13,841 nucleotides of DNA, taken from positions 1-13,841 of the forward strand of contig LT649782.1 in NCBI GenBank assembly GCA_900128395.1. The letters run 5' to 3'. Position 1 is the first letter of the stretch; each line of letters begins with the position of its first letter. Below, piece by piece: positions 1 through 9,300 of the stretch. The notes beneath the pieces are model-generated. The model searched no databases and was not told the DNA's origin. It was given only the letters and a program-made list of their open reading frames with translations. This stretch comes from Stramenopiles sp. TOSAG23-2 (Eukaryota > Sar). A program made the translations under genes and the position numbers.

Positions 1-397
1 ACATAACATTTACAACATATTAAACTCTACAAAAAACAACCCGACGAGTACTATATAGTATAGTAAACTTACCGTCGTATTAACAGGCACATACCATTGA
101 GTTCCCCCATCACCGCACATCATAAACCCCATCATAATATATATACCCCAACAACAACAAAACTATAATAATAATATATTAATACATAACATTCATACTG
201 TATATCAACAAGATGTATGTAATATATATATTAATATATGCAAACCGACACAAGAAAACACATTTCATATCATAACTAGCCGTCTATTAAGATAACGATT
301 TAGAAACTTATATAAATACAATTATATATAAAATATATAGATTTATTTGTATAAACAAAAAAAATAAAAATAAATTAATTAAAAAAAAAATAAAAAT
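1..397. other. AT-rich 5' flank of the acyl-CoA dehydrogenase gene
   Basis: No gene can be supported here. The stretch is AT-rich non-coding DNA. TA-rich tracts lie at about 310-340, and an A-rich run at about 355-396 leads directly into the ATG at 398, as expected for a 5' untranslated leader and promoter in an AT-rich protist. A slightly less AT-rich patch at about 90-130 has no recognisable motif. The 3' end of an upstream gene may lie in the first bases but nothing shows it. Confidence 0.5.
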
Positions 398-1675
398 ATG
401 ATGAATCAACTCATACGTACTACGACAAAAAAATATATTAAAAATATATCCAAACAAATAGCAAACAAACCTCGTTATTTTGCATCTGCTGAGGTTGGTG
501 AACGCCCAGAGCCAAATGTATGCGATAGTTTATTGCAAATTGGTTCCAGGCGTATTTATTCTCAAGAACATGATATGTATCGTGAAATGTTACGAAATTT
601 TTATGATGAAAAAGTAGTGCCGTTTCATGAGGAGTGGGAGGATAAAGGGGAAGTACCACGTGAATTATGGACAGATGCTGGAGCAAATTCCATGTTGGGC
701 GTTACCATGCCAGAGGAGTATGGTGGTCTTGGTGTTGACATCCTTTACAGTTCCGTGAATTGGCAAGAGCAAAGTTATGCTGGAACGACAGGCCCTGGAT
801 GGGCGTTACATAGTGAAATTGTATGTCCATATATCTTAAACTACGGTACGGATGAACAAAAACAAGAATATTTACCAAAATTATGCAGTGGTGAATATAT
901 CTCTGCAATTGCTATGACGGAACCTGGTGCAGGATCTGATTTACAAGGTATGAAAACAACTGCTATTAAAGATGGCGATGATTACATTTTAAATGGTAGC
1001 AAAGTATTCATTACAAATGGATGGTTAGCTGATTTAGTTATTGTCTGTGCAAAAACAGATCCAACGAAAGGTGCAAAAGGTATTTCATTATTTTTAGTAG
1101 AAGCTGGTACGCCAGGATTTACAAAAGGAAAGAAATTGAAGAAAATGGGAATGAAAGCACAAGATACTGCTGAATTATTCTTTGAAGATGTACGTTTACC
1201 AAAAAGTGCATTGTTAGGAAAGGAAGGTGCAGGTTTCATGTATTTGATGGAGGAATTGCCACAAGAACGTTTATTAATTGCTGATATGGGTGTTGCAGCC
1301 GCAGAAGCATGTTATGAATGGACACGTGACTATGTAAAACAAAGAAAAGCATTTGGTAAAACATTGAGTAATTTACAAACAATTCAACATAAATTAGCAG
1401 AAATGAAAACTGATATTGTTGTTGGGCGTACATTTGCTGATCATTGTTTAGAATTACACGCAGCTGGAAAATTAGATAATGGAATGGCGTCGATGGCAAA
1501 ATATTGGTTGACTGATTTGCAAAATAAAGTAGCAGATGATTGTGTTCAATTGCATGGTGGATGGGGTTACATGTGGGAATATCCAGTTTGTCGTGCATAT
1601 GTCGATGGACGCGTACAATCAATTTATGGTGGCAGTAATGAAATCATGAAAGAATTGATTGCACGCAGTATTTAA
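398..1675 (+). CDS. ACADL: Long-chain acyl-CoA dehydrogenase, mitochondrial
   Basis: An FAD enzyme that introduces the alpha-beta double bond in acyl-CoA, the first step of mitochondrial beta-oxidation, passing electrons to ETF. The 425-residue length is normal for the family. Residues 1-30 are rich in Lys, Arg and Thr with no acidic residue, and RYF-ASA at about 26-31 resembles a presequence cleavage site. Both family signatures are present: AMTEPGAGSDLQG at 172-184 and the QLHGGWGY block starting at 384. The catalytic base position is diagnostic. The usual C-terminal Glu (MCAD E376) is Gly411 in IYGGSNEI, while Glu290 in LPQERLLIA matches the base used by long-chain and isovaleryl enzymes. 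Blocks such as KAQDTAELFFEDVRLP and NEIMKELIA are nearly identical to animal ACADL, which decides against isovaleryl-CoA dehydrogenase. There is no peroxisomal C-terminal signal. Two ATGs are adjacent at 398 and 401; the choice changes one Met only. Confidence 0.93.
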   Translation: MMNQLIRTTTKKYIKNISKQIANKPRYFASAEVGERPEPNVCDSLLQIGSRRIYSQEHDMYREMLRNFYDEKVVPFHEEWEDKGEVPRELWTDAGANSMLGVTMPEEYGGLGVDILYSSVNWQEQSYAGTTGPGWALHSEIVCPYILNYGTDEQKQEYLPKLCSGEYISAIAMTEPGAGSDLQGMKTTAIKDGDDYILNGSKVFITNGWLADLVIVCAKTDPTKGAKGISLFLVEAGTPGFTKGKKLKKMGMKAQDTAELFFEDVRLPKSALLGKEGAGFMYLMEELPQERLLIADMGVAAAEACYEWTRDYVKQRKAFGKTLSNLQTIQHKLAEMKTDIVVGRTFADHCLELHAAGKLDNGMASMAKYWLTDLQNKVADDCVQLHGGWGYMWEYPVCRAYVDGRVQSIYGGSNEIMKELIARSI

Positions 1676-2210
1676 ATATGTATATATATATATACACATG
1701 AAATTGGAATTACAAGAGTATATTAAAGAAAGAAAGAAAAGTTTCAAGGCTGTCCTTATGTGAGAGAATAATATTAGTCTAAAGTGATACATTATTACAC
1801 TTGGAATTTCAATCACGAAACAACATAAAAAAAAATGTAGGGTTTTCTCGGTATAAATAGCACAATATAGTTGCATCAAAACTGTCGATCTGGGATAACT
1901 ATTCTGATAATGGTGTGATGATGCATTGGTGCATGTTCCTATATAGCGAAGTTATATTAGTCTACCAGGTATAATAATATTAAATATAATAAATACATAC
2001 CATTTTACGTAACAACATATATATATTCTATACTATTATACGTATAATAATAAGATATGAAATTGAATAGAAGAAACAAATATTATACAAAAATATATAA
2101 ATGGAATTAAAGTAGTGCAAATCACCATTCCATTACCCCCATTCTTTAATAATTTATATACATATATATCTATATAGAAACAGATTACTGTTTTCATATA
2201 TATATACGCC
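1676..2210. other. Intergenic region between two co-oriented genes
   Basis: I see no gene here. It holds the 3' region of the dehydrogenase gene and the 5' region of the GT31 gene. A TA tract begins right after the stop (about 1677-1694). A short hairpin lies at 1921-1934 (ATGCA, four-base loop, TGCAT). Another nearly pure TA stretch at 2196-2206 ends four bases before the downstream ATG, and AATAAA-like sequence occurs near 1987. A small ORF in the reverse strand (1619-1879) is low-complexity and is not believed. Confidence 0.5.
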
Positions 2211-3443
2211 ATGCATATACAATCGAGACATAGTAGTAGTGAAGAATATTCACAAAAAGATGTAGAAAATGACGTCTCATCCCCAACTGCATCTAAATAT
2301 AAAAAAAGAATAATAAGTTTGAATCAAAAGCAAATTTTTTCACAATATGGCATACGTTTATATTGTGAACGTATCTCAGGTAAACGAGTGGGGCGAAACA
2401 CTTTCATCTTTGTATGTATCTTCATATTCAGTCTCATTGGGTTTTATTTAAGACCTACAATACCAAAATCTATTGATGTGCCAACTTTAAATTGCAAAGA
2501 TAATAATAATAATAATAATAATAACGAACCTACCTTTAATGTACCAGTTTTATTCGCAGTTGTCAGTAAGTGTAAAAATTTTCATGCTAGAAAAGCAATA
2601 CGAGAGACGTGGGGAAAAGACATGAGCAATCAAGCTTCGCGTGTCTTATTTTTTGTTGGAAATGATGAAAAATGTACGGAACCATTGAAAAAAGAAGAAG
2701 AAAAATATAAAGATGTAGTTGTTTTAAATATGGTCCCAGAAAAATATAAAAATTTACCATTGAAAACATTAGAGATTTTTAAACACGTTGCAAAGCATTA
2801 TGGCGATGCATTTCATTTCATAGCAAAATGTGATGATGACGTTTTTGTTGATCATGATGCATTGTCCAAATTTTTGACCGCTGCAGTAGAAAACAGTAAA
2901 ACACCGGCAGAATATATTGGGTTTTTTCATAATGATACTATACCGATTAAGAAAGAAAGTTGTAAATGGTTCGATAAAGATTATGAAATGGTTGTTTATC
3001 CACCATATGCTGGTGGGATGTTTTACATGGTATCGGCTCGTATCATGCAATGGATTGCAGATAATGCTGATAATTTAAATTTATGGGCTAACGAAGATAG
3101 TACAGTAGGAACATGGATCCAACCATTAGATCCAGCAATAGCTCATTTGAATCAAGTATGGCCATCGCGTATTTATGCAATAGGGCAAACGGAGGTACCT
3201 GTTGCTATACATGTAGAGTGGGCAACTGGTCAAGGTGTGGAAAAAGGATGGGTGGATGATGAACCGGTAGCAAAGTTATTATATAAAATGCAAAAACATA
3301 AAGCTGAATATGATACACCATTTGGCATATGCGATACTAACAATTTAAAAAAAAATTATCATGACATGTATAATGATTTATATAAAGCACCTGAGGAATT
3401 TTCGGAAAGCCGTGTTGATGCTTTAAAATGCGACGGTCTTTAA
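2211..3443 (+). CDS. GT31-family beta-1,3-glycosyltransferase (galactosyltransferase-like), type II membrane protein
   Basis: Likely a Golgi enzyme that transfers galactose or N-acetylglucosamine from a UDP-sugar in beta-1,3 linkage; the sequence cannot tell which sugar. The architecture is type II: a basic cytosolic tail of about 62 residues, a membrane anchor at about 64-80 (FIFVCIFIFSLIGFYL), a short stem with eight Asn in a row (98-105), then the catalytic domain. Visible GT31 motifs are ARKAIRETWG at 126-135, the metal-binding triad DDD at 208-210 in AKCDDDVFVD, YPPYAGGMFYMVS at 263-275 (the family's YPPYCSGGGYVLS block), and NEDSTVG at 294-300 (the family's EDV-x-VG block with the acidic pair). 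The Asn run is encoded by an AAT microsatellite, so its length may vary between strains. The C-terminal ~70 residues after the EDSTVG block are not recognised. The start is the first ATG, close after a TA tract. Confidence 0.87.
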   Translation: MHIQSRHSSSEEYSQKDVENDVSSPTASKYKKRIISLNQKQIFSQYGIRLYCERISGKRVGRNTFIFVCIFIFSLIGFYLRPTIPKSIDVPTLNCKDNNNNNNNNEPTFNVPVLFAVVSKCKNFHARKAIRETWGKDMSNQASRVLFFVGNDEKCTEPLKKEEEKYKDVVVLNMVPEKYKNLPLKTLEIFKHVAKHYGDAFHFIAKCDDDVFVDHDALSKFLTAAVENSKTPAEYIGFFHNDTIPIKKESCKWFDKDYEMVVYPPYAGGMFYMVSARIMQWIADNADNLNLWANEDSTVGTWIQPLDPAIAHLNQVWPSRIYAIGQTEVPVAIHVEWATGQGVEKGWVDDEPVAKLLYKMQKHKAEYDTPFGICDTNNLKKNYHDMYNDLYKAPEEFSESRVDALKCDGL

Positions 3444-3761
3444 ATAGATTATTGAAATTATCATATCATATGATATCATATAATATGCATACATATACGA
3501 AGTAATTAATAATTTTACTTCCCCCGTGCTTAAGTAATATATGCTCAAATGCTCAAATGAAACATCTTATTAATTACGTTTGTATGAGATTGGTTAAAAT
3601 CTAAGTTAATAAAATAATTTTACTTCCCGTGGTAAATACTACGCTCAATATACTCAATTTCAGGAAATAACATATATTGTTAATCCCTCCGAGTCTAAGA
3701 AGAATTTACTCCCTATCATATATAAAGCTCTCATGCGCCGCCGCAAGCTAATAGTCTTAAT
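3444..3761. other. Intergenic region between convergent genes, with short repeats
   Basis: Two convergent genes share this 318-base 3' region and no gene is seen in it. A 14 bp perfect palindrome (ATATCATATGATAT) lies at 3463-3476, just after the GT31 stop. An AATAAA at 3608-3613 could be a polyadenylation signal for the plus-strand gene. A short GC-rich patch at 3734-3749 (GCGCCGCCGC core) stands out against the AT-rich background and lies just past the stop of the minus-strand gene. A direct repeat is listed separately. Confidence 0.5.
3508..3628. repeat. Imperfect direct repeat with an identical 16-base core
   Basis: AATAATTTTACTTCCC occurs at 3508-3523 and again at 3613-3628, 105 bases apart. 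Similarity continues loosely on the 3' side: both copies are followed by a GTG-containing segment and then by TGCTCAA or ACGCTCAA-like words. The repeat lies in the shared 3' region of two convergent genes. It could be a decayed tandem duplication. No coding or RNA role is visible. Confidence 0.6.
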
Positions 3762-5078
3762 TTATAAATCCAATTTTTTCATTTTATACCACCATGTTGA
3801 AATATTTCTTACTGCTCTTACAATACGTTTTCTTGCAGCTGCGTGCGCTAAAAACTGAACCCTTACTGGTATATTCGAATCATTAATTGCACTATAATCG
3901 TCACCCTCTACATGATCGGTGTTATTATTTGCCATGTTCCATAGCTTTAACAAATGTTCTGTGTGTTCAAGTATTAACATCGTCAATGCATTTTCGTTCT
4001 CTTCTTCATTCCAGTCTTTTAATTTCAATTTACTTTCTTGCTCGTTATTTTTTTGTGGTCTATAATTGTCGTTCATTGTATTTGGACTGGTGATATGTAC
4101 AGCTGCATGAATAATTTTCCCTCGATCAATATAATTATCATCTGCTTCCAATGGAATGATATGCTTATTGATGACTTCTTGTTCTGCTTCATCATCAGTA
4201 TTACTATTATTATTATTATTATTATGTAAATTAGAATGAATATATTTATTGTAATCAGTTTCAGTATTTGTTTCATTATGGTTGTCGTTATTTGCATCAT
4301 AATCATCTTTGTCATCAAAATCTAGCAAATTTATAGTGTTTACATTTTTGCCAAATAATTCACCCTTTCCATTGCTATTCTTTAGTAATTGATCATCCTG
4401 GTAACTAGCAAAAGAGTTAGTCGTATTATTATTATATCGTTGTTGTTGTTGTTGGAGTCTATTTTTCATTTTATTATATTTTTCAAAGGATTCATCAAAA
4501 CGTTTATCATTACGTTTTAAGTACTTATTGGTATAGCGTTCTTCCTCTGCTTCGAATTTATCGACTTCTTTTTGCAAACGAGATAACAAAGAGTCCCGCT
4601 TGATTTTTAAAATATGTTCAATGTTTTTCAAATCACGTTTTTTCGTTTGCTTTTTTTCCTTCAATAGTTTCTGTTCGTTTTGCTCATAAATTTCTTGTAA
4701 GTGTTTAATTGAATACCAATTGTGTTTTGTAGCTCTAAAATAAACGGACAGTGTCTGTCGCATATTATCAAATGCAACATTATCGTGATGCGGTAGTAAT
4801 GATTCGTCCAGGGATGTCAATGGTCTTATTCGAATGATAGGATCATCGTCTTTTTTTTTCTTTGACCGTGAACTTTTCCCCGTTCGGTTAACAAATACTG
4901 GTGCTTTCAATTTGACTAAATATGGTGAACAAGCAAGACGTGATGGTGTATCAGTACGATCTGGCACTGGCGATTTTACACGGCGTTTACGTCTACGTCG
5001 ACTTGGGGACGATGATGGAGACACAGATAATGGTGATGTAGAAGACATTTTGCTCAAGTATTTTTGTCTATGATACAC
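3762..5078 (-). CDS. Basic coiled-coil protein of unknown function, Asn-rich
   Basis: I do not recognise this protein. The frame from the first ATG encodes 438 residues. Residues 1-80 are basic and Ser/Pro-rich, with an Arg/Lys cluster near 27-33 and KSSRSKKKK near 68-76, which could be nuclear-localisation or microtubule-binding patches. About 125-215 is highly charged and predicted by eye to be coiled coil (Lys/Glu/Arg/Gln-rich, ending in a run of five Gln). About 215-345 is Asn/Asp-rich low complexity with an Asn run. The C-terminal ~60 residues look folded and end in a basic, aromatic segment (NISTWWYKMKKL). There is no signal peptide or membrane span. Met11 (ATG at 5046-5048) has the better context, AAA before ATG, against a C at -3 for Met1, so the true product may be 428 residues. 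Codon use is as AT-rich as its neighbours, so nothing suggests transfer. Confidence 0.78.
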   Translation of the reverse strand: MYHRQKYLSKMSSTSPLSVSPSSSPSRRRRKRRVKSPVPDRTDTPSRLACSPYLVKLKAPVFVNRTGKSSRSKKKKDDDPIIRIRPLTSLDESLLPHHDNVAFDNMRQTLSVYFRATKHNWYSIKHLQEIYEQNEQKLLKEKKQTKKRDLKNIEHILKIKRDSLLSRLQKEVDKFEAEEERYTNKYLKRNDKRFDESFEKYNKMKNRLQQQQQRYNNNTTNSFASYQDDQLLKNSNGKGELFGKNVNTINLLDFDDKDDYDANNDNHNETNTETDYNKYIHSNLHNNNNNNSNTDDEAEQEVINKHIIPLEADDNYIDRGKIIHAAVHITSPNTMNDNYRPQKNNEQESKLKLKDWNEEENENALTMLILEHTEHLLKLWNMANNNTDHVEGDDYSAINDSNIPVRVQFLAHAAARKRIVRAVRNISTWWYKMKKLDL

Positions 5079-5113
5079 ATAAGCTGGATGGTGATAATGT
5101 ATCTATCTATCTC

Positions 5114-5132
5114 TGTGTGTGTGTGTGTGTGT
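5114..5132. repeat. TG dinucleotide microsatellite
   Basis: A run of about nine TG units lies roughly 35 bases upstream of the first ATG of the minus-strand coiled-coil gene (about 65 from Met11). It follows an ATCT-rich stretch. It would lie in the 5' leader or core promoter of that gene. Confidence 0.85.
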
Positions 5133-5232
5133 ATGCAGTCCGATCATGTTAATGTCTCCGCTAGAGCTACTATACTACCGCGTCTCGTCGTCTCTGGTCG
5201 GTCGTCTCGTCAAGCTATAATATAATAATAAT

Positions 5233-5256
5233 AAAAAGCTAAAAAGCTAAAAAGCT
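5233..5256. repeat. Three tandem copies of AAAAAGCT
   Basis: Three perfect head-to-tail 8-base units fill the interval, preceded by an ATA-rich run. This is a short tandem repeat with no coding context. It lies between the TG microsatellite and the inverted-repeat segment. Confidence 0.9.
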
Positions 5257-5359
5257 CTATTATATCTATAATATTACCTGTTAATATTATAGCTATTAAT
5301 TATTAATATTTAATATCTCTATAGTCTGGTAGTAGTGTACTTAAATAGTACAAGTATTA

Positions 5360-5590
5360 TGTGAAGCACAAATTTAAAAAAAGTCTGTTGGCATGTTGGC
5401 ATGCCAGCCTTACAGTATAGCTGGATTATCCTGGTTATAGCCAGTTAGCCATCAGCATGCCTTAGCTGGTTTAGCCAGGTTAGCATCATGCATCAGAAAT
5501 TTTGCACCGCACGATAACGCTGATGTCGATCAAGACTTTCGATTGTTGTTGTAAGAGTCGATAAAACGACATCCATATATGTGCTTCACA
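5360..5590. mobile_element. Possible miniature inverted-repeat element or structured RNA locus
   Basis: Perfect 11-base inverted repeats, TGTGAAGCACA at 5360-5370 and TGTGCTTCACA at 5580-5590, bound 231 bases. The interior is less AT-rich than the surrounding spacer and full of short symmetries: a tandem TGTTGGCA pair at 5386-5401; a perfect palindrome TGGCATGCCA at 5397-5406; two copies of a 20-base unit starting TAGCTGG (5418-5437 and 5463-5482, 17 of 20 matching); and a hairpin with stem GATGTCG/CGACATC (5522-5528 with 5567-5573) plus an inner paired segment GACTTT/AGAGTC. No ORF for a transposase is present and no clear target-site duplication flanks the ends. It could be a non-autonomous DNA transposon remnant or a non-coding RNA gene. 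Confidence 0.42.
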
Positions 5591-6328
5591 GTTCAGGTTC
5601 AATTTACTCCACAATATTGATGATATTGTTATGGTATTTCTAAAATTTGCGAAAGCATTTCCCTGAGGATAATAATTCTTGTAATAATAGGTGCTATTTC
5701 AATATTATCTGTTCCTATTAAAAAGTATATGAATTAATTGTTCCATGTATAGGTTCACACACATCCACTCAGTTCAATGTTGAATTATTCTATTGTTACA
5801 CGTTTTATTTGTTTGATAATATCTGTAGTATGTAAATAGCATGAATGAAAGATTAAATTACCCCTCTCATGTGCCAATTGGCAACTGCATTGATGCATCA
5901 ACCATATCTTTCGTATATAGCATGCTATAGCTATTCTGGTATAAATATTTGTTATACTTCACAATACATTGCAAAAACCAACCCCTTTAGCCATACATAC
6001 GTGTGGATAATAATAATATTTATAAGTTATATCTATTATCTACATGTATCAAGATATACAGATACAACAACAATCACATCGAATCATACATAATATTATT
6101 ATAGAATAGAACAGATATTTATATAGGTAGACAGAACGTAGAGAAGATAAACCAGTATTATACATATCAATTACAGAGTTTTTTTGTCCATAGTCACAGT
6201 TTTTTTTTTGGTGTTTTGTCGTTTGTTTGTTTTGAAATTATAAGTATACACGGCAGACTCAATATAGATACTTTTTTAGATAGATAATAATATTATAAAA
6301 AAAAATATATATATATATATATAATATT

Positions 6329-9300
6329 ATGGGAGATACATACAATGGAAATGGTATGAATGGAGGTTCGCCATGGCCATCAAAAAATAATGATAGTGTT
6401 GTAGTAGATGATTTAAACGATTCGTGGGCAGACAACGTAGATTTTTCTAACGCTAATGGTGAAAATGGTCATAACTATATTGGCACACCAAAAATAAATT
6501 TAAGTAATAGTTTTACAAAGGCACAACAAAATGGCAATAGTGGCGAAGGTGGAAATGCTAGCAGCAGTACAAGACGATATCATGAAAATGGAAATGGATC
6601 CTCCAGAACAATATTTGACGTCGATGGCGGGGGAAAATTAGGTGGAAAAGAAGACGGGGACGATGGCATCGATCCAAGTATGATCAAAGAGGAAGTATAC
6701 GGTGTTTTGGAAGCAATAGACTACCATAAAGGGGTACTGTGGGGGGATAATGGGCAAAAAGTCATTAATGCAGCAGCTAAAGCACGGGAGGATGAACGGT
6801 TACGGTTACAAAAGAAAGGGAAAAAAAGAGATTCGAATCCTATTACAGATGATTTACGTTTGATATTAGTAGCGGCGAAGAAGCGAGGGGTAAGCTTGAA
6901 GAAATGGTTTGGCCATTTTGATAAAAGACGTATAGGACGTATATCAAGCGATGATTTGCAAAAGGCCTTATCGGGTTTAGGCTTGGGTCTTTCTGTCGGT
7001 ACAGCATCCAATGTACAAGGTGGCGTAGATTATGGCTCCAGTACAGAACCAGGAAAAGATGTCCCGGAAGATGTCGTCGAAAGGGTGGTGAATCCTATAG
7101 CAATGTCTAAATTAGTTGCACGATTAAATGATGGGAAAGGAAGTGGAATGGAAGGAAGTACTGTTCCATATGCAGTACTTGTTTCCTGTGGAAATGGGGA
7201 AGTGCAATCAAATCGTTTTGATCGTTTAGTACAATCTGGAAAATCTTTACCAGCTACAAATAAAAAGCGCAATAAGAAACTACGGCCGGTAACACCAACG
7301 CAAGCACAGGCTCAAGCAAAAGCACGTGTTCGGGCTAGAATACGCACGGACGCGCAAAAAGTAAAAAAGAAAGGCAGTAAAAAGAGCAGTAAAAAAACAT
7401 CTGCGCCACCCCGAGCTCCACATACAAAAGTAACATTGCCAGCTAGAACTAAACGAGGTAAAAGCAATGTAACTGATACAGGAGCAATATTAGTTCCAGG
7501 GGAAACTGGCTTAAATGTCCAAGTAGCGATACAAACCATGCAACGCATTACAAGTAAAGCGATTGCCAAACGAGAAGCTAAGGAAAGGTCTCGTTTGTTG
7601 AAATTATTGGATGATGAAACTACGTTTGAGGATCGATTAGTAAAATTGATACAAGCACCTGGTCCATTTCAAGCTATATTGAAGTTAGTGGAACATAAGC
7701 AAAAAGCGGGTAGAACGATTAAACGTAAATACGTAACTATTGCATCGTTTGAAAGTATTGTAAGGAAACTTTTTCATTTGCGAATAAGTGAGGAAGATTG
7801 TTTGTTAATTTTACGACGTGCATCAGCTGTAACGTTAGATGCTATGAGTAATAGCACGAATGGTGGTGGGGAAGAATTTGTTAAAATTATGTCACCCCGA
7901 GAGAAACATTTAGTGGAGGAACATGGACCTGAAATTGCTTTGTCAACTATGCGTATGCTCAAATACTTACGACGTTTACGTTGTCGTAAACGAATGGATT
8001 ATGCTAATTGGTTTGATAAGAAACAGATCAAAGTAGAACGGTCGGAACAGGCAAATAAAGAGTTGCTGTTAAATGGTGCAAATGGTGATATTGGCGGATT
8101 GAGACGCATCTTATCAGCTGCAAATGGCTTGGAACAAGATTCGTTGCTCATTTTAGATAGTTTTGGTATTAAAAAATCTGCTCCTAAGGTCAAAGGATAT
8201 ATTGTTAGAGATGCAATGTCAAAAGCTGATTTAATTGTTGCAATGAGCTCTGTCCAAAAGCAATTGCTCTTGGAAGGGACAGTGAAAGAAGAAGCAGCGA
8301 TCATGGCAGATGAATGGATACAAACAAATGATGGGCGTACAAAAGTATTGTCCACGGCACGTGAGGATGCTGGCATTGGACCACGATTCAGTGCACCGGT
8401 AACACCACCATCAAAACGAAGTAAGAGTAAAACAATACAAGAAGAACTGTACCCAGATCCACCTAGCGAAGTAATCAAATCCGCAACGGAGAAGTTAAAA
8501 GCAGGAAAAGTAGAAGAATTGCTTCAAGACGAGAATTTCCATTTAACAATATATAGAATGTTATTTGGTGAATATACACGGAATATGGTGAAAGGTGGTG
8601 CTACGTATAGCAATTTTGAAGATTTTCAAAACTCTCGTAGTGCACGTCATAAAGTTTTAAAAAGTGAACTAAATAATTGGCAAAGAAAGAAAGCAAAAGT
8701 TGGAATGAAAAAGAAATCAGCAGATACTCAATTTGCTGATGTAAATGAAGCTATTGCGTTTGTACAAGATCTAGTATTAAATTCATCTAGGGAGTTTTCC
8801 AATATGACGTTAAAATACAATCAATTAAAGGAATTAGGTTTGAATAGGAATAATAGTAATAATAATAAAAATAAGAATAGAAATTCGTTGCATAGTTCAT
8901 TAGAGCAAGCGAAAGATATTTATGGCTTAGCATCGACAACAAAGGATACATTATCAAAAGTTGGAACTGTTAGTAAAAAAGAATTTTTAGATGTAATGAA
9001 CCCTGTCTTCTTTTCGTTACAAGCAGATCCTAAAACTGCATTAGTCGCTGGCGTTGTTTTAGAAGGTGTTGAGGAAACGGTCACTAAATCATATAAAGCA
9101 TTAATATCGACAGAAAGTGGCGCAGTCAAATTGAAAGAGATTGGGGAGAAAACTATGAAACGAATGCAAGATAAATTTGTTAAGGAAAATAGTTGGGTAC
9201 AAGATTATCTTAAATTATTTGCTCCTGGTACAAGTGACGAAGATAAAGCGATAAACACAGCATTGATTAATTTAAATAAAAAAGAAGCAGAGGCAGAAGA

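Larger units (their letters stand above)
5079..6328. other. Long divergent intergenic region (1.25 kb)
   Basis: This is the shared upstream region of the minus-strand coiled-coil gene and the plus-strand EF-hand-like gene. From left to right it holds a TG microsatellite at about 5114-5132, three tandem copies of AAAAAGCT at 5233-5256, the inverted-repeat-bounded segment 5360-5590 (listed separately), a 7 bp-stem hairpin at 5611-5629 (ACAATAT, five-base loop, ATATTGT), T-rich tracts around 6178-6240, and a TA tract at 6305-6322 ending seven bases before the ATG at 6329. The only notable ORF (5869-6093, 74 codons) has the composition of translated AT-rich spacer and is not called. No tRNA or rRNA was found. 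Confidence 0.55.

Noticed and set aside
5649-5660. GCGAAAGCATTT, identical to a conserved 18S rRNA word
   Set aside because: A single 12-base match is expected by chance when a window of this size is compared with an 18S gene; the flanking bases diverge from rRNA at once.
5617-5666. C/D-box snoRNA-like boxes (TTGATGA at 5617-5623, CTGA at 5663-5666)
   Set aside because: The flanks do not form a terminal stem, no antisense guide to rRNA was seen upstream of the D box, and the spacing is short; TTGATGA is also explained by a small hairpin at 5611-5629.
5869-6093. 74-codon ORF upstream of the large plus-strand gene
   Set aside because: It has Tyr/Ile/Ser/Thr-rich spacer-like composition, no domain, and nothing at its start that distinguishes it from other ATGs in the region.
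7999-8478. 159-codon reverse-strand ORF
   Set aside because: It lies wholly inside the large plus-strand gene, is Ser/Leu-rich as expected from antisense of Lys/Glu-rich coding sequence, and has no domain.
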